Of a DNA stretch of 64,000 nt, positions 9,834 through 19,178 are shown in pieces. The stretch is from assembly GCA_021295155.1 (NCBI GenBank), contig JAJTJC010000036.1, forward strand, positions 1 to 64,000, read 5' to 3'. A model generated the notes under the pieces. The model made no database searches and was not told the DNA's origin. It saw only the letters and a program-made list of their open reading frames with translations. Made by a program: the position numbers and the translations under genes. The DNA comes from Flavobacteriaceae bacterium D16. Lineage in GTDB: Bacteria > Bacteroidota > Bacteroidia > Flavobacteriales > Flavobacteriaceae. Numbering within the stretch: position 1 is the first letter of the stretch; each line of letters begins with the position of its first letter.

Positions 9834-11330
9834 TTAGTATCCAGGATTCTGCTGTGTGCGCAATTCTGGATTTGCGTTAAACTCAATTTGCGGAATAGGA
9901 AAAGTAAACCTAAAATCGTCTGGTGATAGGCTACATTCATTAACTACAGCACAATCAATTGCATCGCGTACTACCTGTCTATTTCCACGAATACCCATAC
10001 GTTTAAGATCTTTCCAACGATGTCCTTCAAAGGCTAATTCCAACCTTCTTTCATCCAGGATTGCTCCATAAGCCTCTGTTTGATTAGCATAAGTTGGCAA
10101 GTCGGTAGGAGAACCAAATCTTGCATCTCTCAACTGCTTAATTAAAGCTGCTGCGGAATTAGTAGCTCCGTTCAAGTTTCCTTGAGCTACTCGTGCTTCA
10201 GCTAAAATCAACAACATCTCAGCAGATCTGAACACCTTTAGGTCATTCATATTACCTATGCCTTCAGACCCTGGATATTTATAAACCACCAATATATCGA
10301 GATTAGGGTTTTGATTTGTCTCATAATCAGGATCTATTTCACTATCTGCGGCTACTAACACGTCATACCTAACATCAAAAGGATCGAGAGCGTTAAACAA
10401 CGACCTGCCCACTTCTAAATATGGCCCACCTGTTATAGTAGCATTAGCAAAACTGTAAATTCCTCCTGCGTGACCTCCGGCCGTGGCTCCAGTTCCCTGA
10501 GCATCATAGTTATCGCCAATGGTTCTCTCTAACTTAAAGATGACCTCTGTATTGTCAACATCTTGAAAAATACCTTGATATTGAGCCCTGGTGGCAATAG
10601 GATATTTCGCTAAAAGCTCTGCGCTAAGTGTAGCAGCCGTTGCGTAATCCTGACGGTATGCTGCTATTCTAGCCCTAAAGGCATCTATTGCATCTTTATT
10701 GATCGTAGTAGGATCTGTAGTGTCATTAGAAAGTAATGACTCTGCCCGATCTAAATCAGCATTAATCAGATTGTAGAAATCAGCGTTGGTACTTCTAAGT
10801 AACAACTGATCGATAGTAGGAACAAAATCAACCAATATTGCTGCCAAAGCGCTGTCGTCTGCATAATCCGTGGAATAGTAAGACAATAGTTCAAAGTGCC
10901 CCCATGCCCTAAGGAAATAGGTTTGACCCAGAATAATGTTCTTTGTAGTTTGCTCACTTGCATCTTCTGCCTCAATCAACTCTGAAGCCTCGATTAATCG
11001 GTTAGCCGCATTGAGCAAATCATAATTTCTAGTCCAAAAATCATTAGTTATGGCGCTAGTTGGATTTATTACCAAACCGTATTCAGCTACACGCTGTCCT
11101 CCATTTTCGATTCCAATGGCCAGCTCATCCGTAAAGATACCGTTCCATAGAATTTCAGGAGTCAAATCCATGTTGTCATAAACACCTCTCAGACCTAAAT
11201 TTAAGTCTTCAACTGTTTCAAAAGCTGCATCAGCATCGAGTCTCCCGGGCTGATCAATATCTATCGCATCCTCGCAGCCTACGGCAAGCACAAGCGATAA
11301 TAAAGCGTAATATATTTTTCTAATTTTCAT
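9834..11330 (-). CDS. SusD/RagB-family nutrient-binding outer-membrane lipoprotein
   Basis: A 498-residue lipoprotein with lipobox AVGC (Cys19) and the usual SusD layout. An N-terminal SusD-like segment (NLGLRGVYDNMDLTPEIL..., LLNAANRLIEASELIEAED, YFLRAWGHFELLSYY around residues 45-160) is followed by a RagB/SusD C-terminal segment with the signatures FRSAEMLLILAEARVAQGN and DERRLELAFEGHRWKDLKRM (about 365-450). These are the TPR-like helices and the conserved ExRRxELAFEGxRWxDLxR motif of the family. It sits directly after susC with a 10-base gap and is cotranscribed. It forms the lid of the SusCD importer. No enzyme gene nearby identifies the substrate. Confidence 0.95.
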   Translation of the reverse strand: MKIRKIYYALLSLVLAVGCEDAIDIDQPGRLDADAAFETVEDLNLGLRGVYDNMDLTPEILWNGIFTDELAIGIENGGQRVAEYGLVINPTSAITNDFWTRNYDLLNAANRLIEASELIEAEDASEQTTKNIILGQTYFLRAWGHFELLSYYSTDYADDSALAAILVDFVPTIDQLLLRSTNADFYNLINADLDRAESLLSNDTTDPTTINKDAIDAFRARIAAYRQDYATAATLSAELLAKYPIATRAQYQGIFQDVDNTEVIFKLERTIGDNYDAQGTGATAGGHAGGIYSFANATITGGPYLEVGRSLFNALDPFDVRYDVLVAADSEIDPDYETNQNPNLDILVVYKYPGSEGIGNMNDLKVFRSAEMLLILAEARVAQGNLNGATNSAAALIKQLRDARFGSPTDLPTYANQTEAYGAILDERRLELAFEGHRWKDLKRMGIRGNRQVVRDAIDCAVVNECSLSPDDFRFTFPIPQIEFNANPELRTQQNPGY

Positions 11331-11340
11331 TGCTATTATT

Positions 11341-14300
11341 TTAAATACCTATTTCAAATCCAAGTGAAAGAATTCGTGGGGTAGGATATTCGTTCTGCTG
11401 AGAAGTTAACCCCTCTACATCAAATCCTCTCCACTTAGTAATCGTCAAGACATTCTCTCCGTTAAAAAAGATACCAAGTTTCTTGATTCCAGTTCCCTCA
11501 AGAAATTTCTGAGGAAAATTGTAACCAATAGCCAGGAACCTTAACCTTACATAATCAGCACTAAGCAAGAATCTATCAGAACTTACTCCTGCCTGGCCAG
11601 CAGCGTTTAAGTTGGCAGCAGTTAAACTTGGTACGCTAGTTACTCGATTATTAGGAGTCCAAGCATTCAACAAGTCTCTTGAGGTTCTAAACTGACCGAT
11701 AGTATTTGGATTAACTCGACCATAATAATCAAAATCCAAATTATCAATACCTAAAGCGTAGTTGAACTGGGTCTGAACATAAAAACCTTTCCAATCAAAA
11801 TTGAATCCAAAACTACCTAGCCAGTCCGGATATGGGTTCTTCCCTGTCCACACAGCATCTGTATCCAGATTGGGATTTTCTGTAACGTTGCCATCTGCAT
11901 CCAGGAACAGCAGGTTACCATTTGCTGGATTGACACCTACATATCTTACTCTGAAATATTCATCCAGGATTCCTCCATTTCTACCAATACCAATAATCTC
12001 ACCTTCATCATTTGGTATATCCTGCAATTCCGTCTCGTTATAGTTACCGACAAAATTCAGCGTAAATTTCATATCCTTATTTCGAATTACATCGTAATTC
12101 AAATTAAAGTCAACACCACGGTTGAAAAGTGAACCTGTGTTAGCATTCAAAGTAGTTACTGCATTAATTGCAGATACTGGTGTGCTTTGGAACAGATCTG
12201 TTGTTTCCTTTTCATAAACATCAACCGAACCTCTTAGCCTGCTATCAAAGACTTCAAAGTCAACACCAATATTGGTCTGCTTAACGGTCTCCCAGCGCAA
12301 AGTGGTATTTGGAATCTGTGTCAAAAACAGGGCATTCTGTCCTCGGTATCCTGGCCCGGTTCCAAATAGACTCCTGGTTAAATCAGGAGCACTAAAAACA
12401 GAAGTTCCAGTAATTCGCTGGTTACCAGCAGTCCCGATAGAAGCCCTCAGTTTCAAAACATTGAAAACGGACCCGTCCATGAAGGACTCGTTGCTGATGT
12501 TCCAACGGCCGGCAACAGACCAAAATGTTCCGTATCGATTTGATTCGGCAAAACGATAAGAAGCATCCCTTCTTACTGTACCTACTAAACCGTATTTCTC
12601 ATCGAAATCATAGTCTGCCTGACCAAAATATGAGAACAATCCTGCGTCCCGCTTTGTAGCATTGGGCTGAGGAACAAAAAAGTCGTTCTCAGAGTTATCC
12701 ACAATCCATCCGGCATCGTCCCCGGCTGCAAAAGTTCTGGGATCCAAACCGTTTTGTCGGAATCCAAAGTTTCTCAGGTGAGCCTTAAAATATTCTGTAT
12801 AGGCACCAACGTTCAAAGAGTGCTTGCCCCATTGGTTATCATAAGTCAAAGAGGTAACCTGATTGTAGGTAAAGACCCTGTTTGATTGTTGGGTCTGACG
12901 ACCATTGTAAGCCGCCCCAAAGAAAAAGTCATTCCAGTTTTCTGGAGCTTCTAAAGTCGTAACGAATTCACTAATGTAATCCATACTTCCAACTACATTC
13001 GCTCTCAAATTCTTAGCAACTTCATAGCTTGCATTAGCACTTGCTACAATTCGAACTTCTTCTTCTCTATTATCAAAAGTGTTCAAATAATCCAGAAGGA
13101 GTAAAGGTGTGTCAGCAAAGGTCCAATTTTGAGCTAGTAACTCAGATCCTGGATAATCATCAGGCGTGATATAGGTTACCGACTGATTTGCACCCAAAAG
13201 ATAATTCCTGTTGATGGCACCAGTACCTACGGAGTTTGGCGAATTAGAAACAGAATAGTTAATGGTTAAATTTGTACCATAATTAAATCTCTCGTCTTCG
13301 CTTTTACCTGTAACGTTGTTTCTAAAGTTAAAACGCTTCAGGTCCGAATCTACAAGAACACCCTGCTGATCAAAGAAACCTATTGAGGTAAATTGAGTAG
13401 CTTTAGCACTACCACTTGAAAAAGTCATGGTGTGGTTCTGAGTTAACCCGTCACGGATAAAGAAATCAACCCAATCAAAGGTAGGCGCCGCAAGAATTTC
13501 AGCATCTGAAAGCCCTGCCCCACGACCGGTATTCAGTAGTTTCTCTATAGAAAGCTGTTCTTGGGAATTCATTAAATCATAATCATTCCCCGGTAGCGCA
13601 CTAAACCCAGCTATACCCGTGTAATTAATTTGTAAAGCCTGGTCAAAGTTACCGGTACGTGTTTTGATAACAATAACCCCATTTGCTCCCCTGTTACCGT
13701 AGATTGCGGTAGCACCTGCATCTTTAAGTACAGAAATAGACTGGATGTCTTGTGGGTTCAATGACCTAAAGTTATCCTCGTCTACCGGAGCACCATCGAT
13801 GATGAAAAGCGGTTCCGTGTTACCATTGATTGAGTTTACCCCACGTAATTGAACCTGAGAATTGGCCCCCGGCTGACCGGATGTAGTGGTAATGTTCAAA
13901 CCGGCAACTTGTCCTGCCAGGGTTTGCACAACACTAGCATTTGGACGGTTCTTAATCGATTCATCAGCAGAAATGGTAACCTGCGCAATGGCAGATTTCG
14001 TTTTGGGTGCTGTACGGTATCCCTGAACAACTACCTCCGAGAGCTGCTCGGCATCATCCTCCATTTGGATGTTCATAGTAGAAGTGGAAGCCGAAATAGT
14101 TCGATTAACTGTTTTCTGGCCCAGGTAGCTGAATCGCAACACCTGACCTACATTAACTGTGATGGAGTAATTCCCATCAAAATCAGTCTGTGTCCCCGTA
14201 GAAGTTCCAACAACCACTACAGCTACACCAGGCAACGGTATTCCAGAAGAATCAGTCACATTACCTGAAACTGTCTTTTGCGCGAACGCAAAGGAAACGC

Positions 14301-14346
14301 AAAGCACCAATAAAGGTGTGAGCATCCTCGTAAGCTTTGATCTCAT
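11341..14346 (-). CDS. SusC/RagA-family TonB-linked outer-membrane receptor
   Basis: A 1001-residue TonB-dependent transporter. After a signal peptide ending AFAQ (about residue 23) comes a carboxypeptidase D regulatory-like domain (about 25-110: VSGNVTDSSGIPLPGVAVVV, DFDGNYSI, LRFSYLGQKT). Next is the SusC-specific VVVQGY TonB-box region and a plug domain containing the family signatures LRGVNSINGNTEPLFIIDG and ISVLKDAGATAIYGNRGANG. The rest is a long beta-barrel ending LSLGFEIGI. It pairs with the SusD lipoprotein to import an oligomeric nutrient with TonB energy. It has no N-terminal STN domain, so no sign of anti-sigma signalling. First gene of a three-gene operon with a promoter at 14375-14405. 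Confidence 0.96.
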   Translation of the reverse strand: MRSKLTRMLTPLLVLCVSFAFAQKTVSGNVTDSSGIPLPGVAVVVVGTSTGTQTDFDGNYSITVNVGQVLRFSYLGQKTVNRTISASTSTMNIQMEDDAEQLSEVVVQGYRTAPKTKSAIAQVTISADESIKNRPNASVVQTLAGQVAGLNITTTSGQPGANSQVQLRGVNSINGNTEPLFIIDGAPVDEDNFRSLNPQDIQSISVLKDAGATAIYGNRGANGVIVIKTRTGNFDQALQINYTGIAGFSALPGNDYDLMNSQEQLSIEKLLNTGRGAGLSDAEILAAPTFDWVDFFIRDGLTQNHTMTFSSGSAKATQFTSIGFFDQQGVLVDSDLKRFNFRNNVTGKSEDERFNYGTNLTINYSVSNSPNSVGTGAINRNYLLGANQSVTYITPDDYPGSELLAQNWTFADTPLLLLDYLNTFDNREEEVRIVASANASYEVAKNLRANVVGSMDYISEFVTTLEAPENWNDFFFGAAYNGRQTQQSNRVFTYNQVTSLTYDNQWGKHSLNVGAYTEYFKAHLRNFGFRQNGLDPRTFAAGDDAGWIVDNSENDFFVPQPNATKRDAGLFSYFGQADYDFDEKYGLVGTVRRDASYRFAESNRYGTFWSVAGRWNISNESFMDGSVFNVLKLRASIGTAGNQRITGTSVFSAPDLTRSLFGTGPGYRGQNALFLTQIPNTTLRWETVKQTNIGVDFEVFDSRLRGSVDVYEKETTDLFQSTPVSAINAVTTLNANTGSLFNRGVDFNLNYDVIRNKDMKFTLNFVGNYNETELQDIPNDEGEIIGIGRNGGILDEYFRVRYVGVNPANGNLLFLDADGNVTENPNLDTDAVWTGKNPYPDWLGSFGFNFDWKGFYVQTQFNYALGIDNLDFDYYGRVNPNTIGQFRTSRDLLNAWTPNNRVTSVPSLTAANLNAAGQAGVSSDRFLLSADYVRLRFLAIGYNFPQKFLEGTGIKKLGIFFNGENVLTITKWRGFDVEGLTSQQNEYPTPRILSLGFEIGI

Positions 14347-14374
14347 TTAATTAGTTTTTTGAATTAGTCAGAGG

Positions 14375-14405
14375 CAAATGTGCTAATATTTTGTTAACTA
14401 TGCAA
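14375..14405 (-). promoter_or_regulatory. Probable promoter of the susCD operon
   Basis: On the minus strand CACATTTG (14382-14375), one mismatch from TAnnTTTG, is preceded at 20 bases by TTG (14405-14403). It lies about 30 bases before the susC ATG. The divergent intergenic region up to rnhB is strongly AT-rich and shows no obvious operator. Confidence 0.5.
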
Positions 14406-14563
14406 GAAAACTACGGGGCTCCGAAGGGTTTGTGTTAAAAAAAATAACATTATTACGAATATCTTACTTAAAATGTTAATACATTAAATTATACTTTGCG
14501 TTTTTTTTCTATTATTAGGTAGAATACAGTATACCTCCATAATAATTAATAATTATTAATAAA

Positions 14564-15160
14564 ATGTTACAAGCTTTTCTGCATAGTCCGGCAGAGGCAG
14601 GTACAGATGAAGCAGGCCGAGGTTGTCTGGCGGGTCCGGTAACCGCCGCTGCTATAATTCTTAAGCCCGATTTTACCCACAAAACCCTCAATGATTCGAA
14701 ATTATTATCGGAAAAGCAACGCATAAGACTGCAACCAATATTAAAGGAAGCAGCCCTCGCTTATGCCGTTGCCCATATTTTTCCGGAAACCATTGACCAG
14801 GTCAATATTCTCAATGCATCTTTTATGGCCATGCACCTGGCGCTGGATCAATTATCCCTTACTCCTGAACATATTATGGTTGACGGAAACAGGTTTACAA
14901 ATTACAAGGAGATACCCCATACTTGTGTGGTTAAAGGAGACAGCAAATTCCTGCATATTGCGGCTGCATCTGTACTGGCCAAGACGGCACGTGACACCTA
15001 CATGCAAGAAATCCATCAGCAATACCCCATGTATGGCTGGGATAAGAATAAAGGATACCCTACCGCAGCACACCGGGAAGCACTCAGAAAACATGGCCCC
15101 TGTGACTATCATCGAAAAAGCTTTCGCCTCTTACCCGAGCAATTGGAATTGAAATTTTAA
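14564..15160 (+). CDS. rnhB: Ribonuclease HII
   Basis: A 198-residue RNase HII, which cuts the RNA strand of RNA-DNA hybrids and acts at single misincorporated ribonucleotides. The defining motif DEAGRG is at residues 15-20 (catalytic Asp15, Glu16). Further acidic ligands are Asp107 in MVDGNRF and Asp126 in KGDSKF, and the family signature [12 protein letters not shown] lies at about 133-144. Length is normal for bacterial RnhB. The ATG at 14564 follows a very AT-rich leader. It is transcribed away from susC. The next gene starts 92 bases downstream after a good -7 box, so it may be separately expressed. Confidence 0.97.
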   Translation: MLQAFLHSPAEAGTDEAGRGCLAGPVTAAAIILKPDFTHKTLNDSKLLSEKQRIRLQPILKEAALAYAVAHIFPETIDQVNILNASFMAMHLALDQLSLTPEHIMVDGNRFTNYKEIPHTCVVKGDSKFLHIAAASVLAKTARDTYMQEIHQQYPMYGWDKNKGYPTAAHREALRKHGPCDYHRKSFRLLPEQLELKF

Positions 15161-15219
15161 ACCTGTAAACCACAAAAAATAAGTGGGTAAAACCGGACCG
15201 CATCAGGCCAAAGAGTTTT

Positions 15220-15227
15220 TACCTTTG
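15220..15227 (+). promoter_or_regulatory. -7 promoter box before the propeller lipoprotein
   Basis: TACCTTTG is an exact TAnnTTTG match 25 bases before the ATG at 15253. No clear TTG is found 19-21 bases upstream, so the call rests on the -7 element. Confidence 0.45.
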
Positions 15228-15252
15228 TTATCGATTTTGAATTTCAGTTAAG

Positions 15253-17706
15253 ATGAGATACTCCTTTGTCCTGATTCTACTCTCCTTATTCCTTATATCC
15301 TGCTCTCCCCATTCTGAGCGCGATAACAAGCTCCAGCAGTTTATCCCGGAAGATGCCCATATACTGCTACAGGTACAGAACCTGTCTAATTTTAAAAGCA
15401 ACCTGCGTAACTGTGAATACCTGTCCGGCTCAAATACCCATTCCCTGTTATCTCCCGAAGACACATCAAGGAGTTTGCTGAATCGTGTGGAGAGCGACAG
15501 CAGTGCCCTGATTAGCTTTACCAAACACAATAGTAAGGAAGAAATGCTGATCGCTACCTGGGCCGCCCCAGCAACAAAGAGCAATGATAGCATAGTTGCA
15601 GACCAAAGTGAAACCATAATAGTTAATGGTATGGCTATGCGAAGACACAAACAGGATAGCCTGGCCTGGTATTCTACACAGCTTGGCAACGTCCAACTAT
15701 GGTCGTGGGAACCTGAGCTGCTGAGCAAACTTGTTCAGCAAGAACAAGCTGGTGATGCTGAGTTGGACAAACTGCTTAGCACTGCCAATAACCGAAGTTC
15801 AGCTTCCCTTTTCCGAAAATCCATTCCGGATTCTTATGTGCATTTTTTCCCTTTTACCAAAGAAGCCATTACTGCCGACACCCTTAGCCCTCTATGGCAG
15901 GTTATGGATCTGGAATTACGCAAAGGAGGCATTACCGGAAGCGGTGTGATCGTCAGTCCCGATTCTAACCGGACCTGGGCCGCTACCTTTGATAGTGAAA
16001 CAGCTTTGGATAGCAGGATCACTTCCCTGGCTCCCCTGCAAACCGATGCTGTGGTTAGCTTTTCTATTGATTTGGATTCACCATCATTCGGGCTTGAAAA
16101 AGATTCCCTTGATTTAATAAACGAGGATGACCTCATTTACAGTTCAATAGCCTCTGCGGGGGTGATTTACCTCAACAAACAAAAATGGGTGGTTCTTGAT
16201 CTGTTTGATGCATCGGGGGTTGAAAGCCGACTGGTACAACTTCAATTAAATTCAAGGCAGTTTCAGGGTAGTGAAATTATTGAGCTGAGCGATAGGCAGT
16301 TTCTTGACCCCTATATTAAAAAGGTAGTATCAGAATTCGAATCGCGATTTGTAACTCGTCTGGAGAACCAATTCATTTTTGCTGAGTCATCTGCCTCCCT
16401 GGAACGACTCCTACAGGACTATAACAAGGGCACTGTTTTTGAGCTGAGTGGCCTTTATGAAAATACAATCAACTATCAGTCGCGCGAAGCAACGCTCCAA
16501 TTTACCGCCAATACAGAAGGTATGCTACGCCTGCTGCAGGAACCCCTGTTTGCCGGATTGAATGAAAAAGACTTATCCTTGTTCCCTGAGGGATATGCCT
16601 ATTCCGGGCAACTGCTAAATGGTAGGGGTTATGTGCTTAACAATATCGCCATCAACCGGATTACAAAGAGAGCAGAGAGCAACACCACAACCGAAATATT
16701 CAGGCTGTCCCTGGATGCTGAGGCCGCCACTACCCCTCAATTTGTAATCAACCACCGAAATGGGAAAAAAGAGATCGTGGTGCAGGATGAAACCAATAAA
16801 CTATACCTGATCTCCGGAGAGGGAAAAGTCCTCTGGAAAAAACAGCTGGATAGCAGAATCCAGGGAGAGGTTAAGCAGGTAGACCTTTATAAAAACGGAC
16901 GCCTACAGCTCGCCTTTACCACTAATGACCAGTTTCTGGTTTTAGACAGAAACGGCAAAGAAGTAGCACCCTTCGCAATGAAATTCAAAGGGGGCAACCT
17001 AAATCCGTTGGCTGTGTTTGATTATGAGAACAATAGGAATTACCGGTTTGTGGTGACCCAGGGACGTAAGATCTATATGTATAATCGTCGCGGACAGACC
17101 GTAAGCGGCTATACCTATACAGAAGCTGAAGCAGCTGTTCTCCGGGAACCGCAGCATTTCCGAATTGGGAGCAGGGACTATTTGGTTTTTCAGTTAGAGA
17201 ATGGTTCCCTCGAAATACGCAACCGGGTGGGCAAAACCCGTGTTCCTGTTGCACAACGCTTTACATTTTCGGACAACAAGGTATATCTGTACCTCAACCA
17301 ATTTACCTTTACCGATGATTCTGGAAGGTTGTACTCCATTGATACCAAGGGTAAATTATCTGCCAGCAAGCTTAATCTCGATCCCCTGCACCGCATAGAT
17401 GCCACCAGCAAGACCCTGGCTACCCTGGCAGAAAATATATTGACCATCAAAGGCAGGCCCATCACCCTGGATCTTGGGGTTTATACAGCTCCCAAAATTT
17501 TCTATATATACGATAAGATCTATGTGAGCGTCACCGACATCCAGGCCGAAAAGGTATACCTGTTCGACAGCCAGACCAAAGGAATTCCAGGTTTTCCGGT
17601 GTTTGGCACCGATGCCATGCGTTTGGACGATGTGGATAACAACCGAAGATTGGAACTTGTGACCAAAGGCCAGGACAACGACCTTATCCTGTATCGGATG
17701 AATTGA
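15253..17706 (+). CDS. Lipoprotein with C-terminal beta-propeller (DUF3352-like)
   Basis: An 817-residue lipoprotein with lipobox LISC (Cys17). The N-terminal two thirds contain DUF3352-like segments: FIPEDAHILLQVQNLSNFKS near residue 30 and repeated helical/strand units with RLENQFIFAESSASLERLL near 380. The last 280 residues form a PQQ/WD-like propeller (KNGRLQLAFTTNDQFLVLDR, LFDSQTKGIPGFPVFG, LELVTKGQDNDLILYRMN). Placement directly behind rnhB is, as far as I recall, common in Flavobacteriaceae. It should be anchored in the outer or inner membrane facing the periplasm. Biochemical role unknown. The domain naming is from recall of the family. Confidence 0.8.
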   Translation: MRYSFVLILLSLFLISCSPHSERDNKLQQFIPEDAHILLQVQNLSNFKSNLRNCEYLSGSNTHSLLSPEDTSRSLLNRVESDSSALISFTKHNSKEEMLIATWAAPATKSNDSIVADQSETIIVNGMAMRRHKQDSLAWYSTQLGNVQLWSWEPELLSKLVQQEQAGDAELDKLLSTANNRSSASLFRKSIPDSYVHFFPFTKEAITADTLSPLWQVMDLELRKGGITGSGVIVSPDSNRTWAATFDSETALDSRITSLAPLQTDAVVSFSIDLDSPSFGLEKDSLDLINEDDLIYSSIASAGVIYLNKQKWVVLDLFDASGVESRLVQLQLNSRQFQGSEIIELSDRQFLDPYIKKVVSEFESRFVTRLENQFIFAESSASLERLLQDYNKGTVFELSGLYENTINYQSREATLQFTANTEGMLRLLQEPLFAGLNEKDLSLFPEGYAYSGQLLNGRGYVLNNIAINRITKRAESNTTTEIFRLSLDAEAATTPQFVINHRNGKKEIVVQDETNKLYLISGEGKVLWKKQLDSRIQGEVKQVDLYKNGRLQLAFTTNDQFLVLDRNGKEVAPFAMKFKGGNLNPLAVFDYENNRNYRFVVTQGRKIYMYNRRGQTVSGYTYTEAEAAVLREPQHFRIGSRDYLVFQLENGSLEIRNRVGKTRVPVAQRFTFSDNKVYLYLNQFTFTDDSGRLYSIDTKGKLSASKLNLDPLHRIDATSKTLATLAENILTIKGRPITLDLGVYTAPKIFYIYDKIYVSVTDIQAEKVYLFDSQTKGIPGFPVFGTDAMRLDDVDNNRRLELVTKGQDNDLILYRMN

Positions 17707-17812
17707 TTAAGGGATAATCTTGAAAAATCACACCTAACTATTATTCCTTGTGTTATTTTCTCTGTAAGAGTTTTTTTAGTACATTTTAGCGCAACCAACT
17801 ATTTTAAAAAAA

Positions 17813-19174
17813 ATGAAAAACCTTATTTCAAAATTCCTTAAACTACTGCCGTTACTCGTCTTTTTTGCGGTAATTCCACCAACAGAAGCCCAAATCCTAA
17901 AAAAATTGAAAAAGCGGACCGAAAAGGCTGCAGAAGAAGCTGTACTCCAGAAAACAGAGGAGAAAGTGTATAAGGAAACCTCCAAAGGAATGGATAGCAT
18001 CTTGAATCCCAAAACGGGGAAGAAGGAACCTGCACCCGCACCGGATACATCCAAACCATCAAAAGGAGATGATGACAAAAGTAAACAGGGAGGAAACACC
18101 GGAAGCGCTGATACTGGCTCCGCGGTCTTTGAAGTTTACAATAAATTCGATTTTGTGCCCGGAGAAAAAATAAAAGCTTTTGAGGATTTCTCAAGGGACG
18201 TCTTGGGAGATTTACCAGCTCGTTGGAATACTTCAAATTCTGTAGAGGTGGTTTCCCTTTCAAATCAGGAAGGAAAGTGGGCACAATTGGGCTTAGGGAA
18301 GGGCTCTTTTGTGCCTGATTTTACTGGCGTTCTGCCCGATAATTTCACCCTGGAATACGACCTGATAATCAATTACGACACTTCCATGGGAGGGTTCAAA
18401 CCCATCATTATTGCCAATATTTCGGACATAGAAAATCCTAATTACGATTTAAACGACCAGACACCTGGCAAAAATGGAGCTTCCTTCCTTATTTATGGCG
18501 GAGTGGGGGATAAGGGCAAATTGGAATTTTACAAATATGCCGCAGACAAGAATCTGAACATGGAAACACCAAAAGATTTTTCAAAATACCAGTACCAAAA
18601 CTGGGAAAAGGGAGAGCGCATGCATATTTCAATATGGAAGCAAGGCAGGCGCCTGCGTGTTTACCTTGACGAGGAGAAGGCATTTGACATACCCAGAGCA
18701 TTTGAAGCTTCTGATCTTGCGAAAAGCTTTCGGTTTTATTCGAATATCCCGAAACAAAATACAAACTACTTTATCAGTAATGTACGTTTTGCAGAAGGGG
18801 CCACAGATATACGCAGTAAACTGCTGAATGAAGGCCGTCTGGTTACTTACGGAATTACCTTTGATAAAGGTAGCGCAAAGCTTAAACCGGAATCTTATGG
18901 GGTGTTGAAAAAAGTTGCCCAGGTATTAAATGAGAATTCATCTATTTCCATTGAAGTTATCGGACATACCGATGCAGATGGATCAGAGGCTTTTAATTTG
19001 GACTTGTCCGAAAAAAGGGCAAGATCGGTTTTAGTTGCCCTTAAAACTTCATTCAATGTAAACGGGGAACAATTAAAGGCAACGGGTAAAGGTGAGACAG
19101 AGCTTTTAAACTTTGATAATACCCCGGATGCACATGCCATAAATCGAAGGGTGGAATTTCAGATATTCAGATAA
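17813..19174 (+). CDS. OmpA-family protein with central lectin-like domain
   Basis: This encodes 453 residues with a signal peptide ending PTEAQ (about residue 26). A lysine-rich helical stretch (KKLKKRTEKAAEEAV) and a charged proline-rich linker follow. Residues about 110-340 are all-beta, with a concanavalin/LamG-like pattern (FEDFSRDVLGDLPARWNTS, MHISIWKQGRRLRVYLDEEK). The C-terminal 115 residues are an OmpA-like peptidoglycan-binding domain: GITFDKGSAKLKPES, the diaminopimelate-binding motif HTDADGSEAFNLDLSEKRA, and NRRVEF. It probably links the outer membrane or a surface structure to peptidoglycan. The next gene begins 4 bases after its stop, so they form an operon. Confidence 0.85.
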   Translation: MKNLISKFLKLLPLLVFFAVIPPTEAQILKKLKKRTEKAAEEAVLQKTEEKVYKETSKGMDSILNPKTGKKEPAPAPDTSKPSKGDDDKSKQGGNTGSADTGSAVFEVYNKFDFVPGEKIKAFEDFSRDVLGDLPARWNTSNSVEVVSLSNQEGKWAQLGLGKGSFVPDFTGVLPDNFTLEYDLIINYDTSMGGFKPIIIANISDIENPNYDLNDQTPGKNGASFLIYGGVGDKGKLEFYKYAADKNLNMETPKDFSKYQYQNWEKGERMHISIWKQGRRLRVYLDEEKAFDIPRAFEASDLAKSFRFYSNIPKQNTNYFISNVRFAEGATDIRSKLLNEGRLVTYGITFDKGSAKLKPESYGVLKKVAQVLNENSSISIEVIGHTDADGSEAFNLDLSEKRARSVLVALKTSFNVNGEQLKATGKGETELLNFDNTPDAHAINRRVEFQIFR

Positions 19175-19178
19175 TCCC

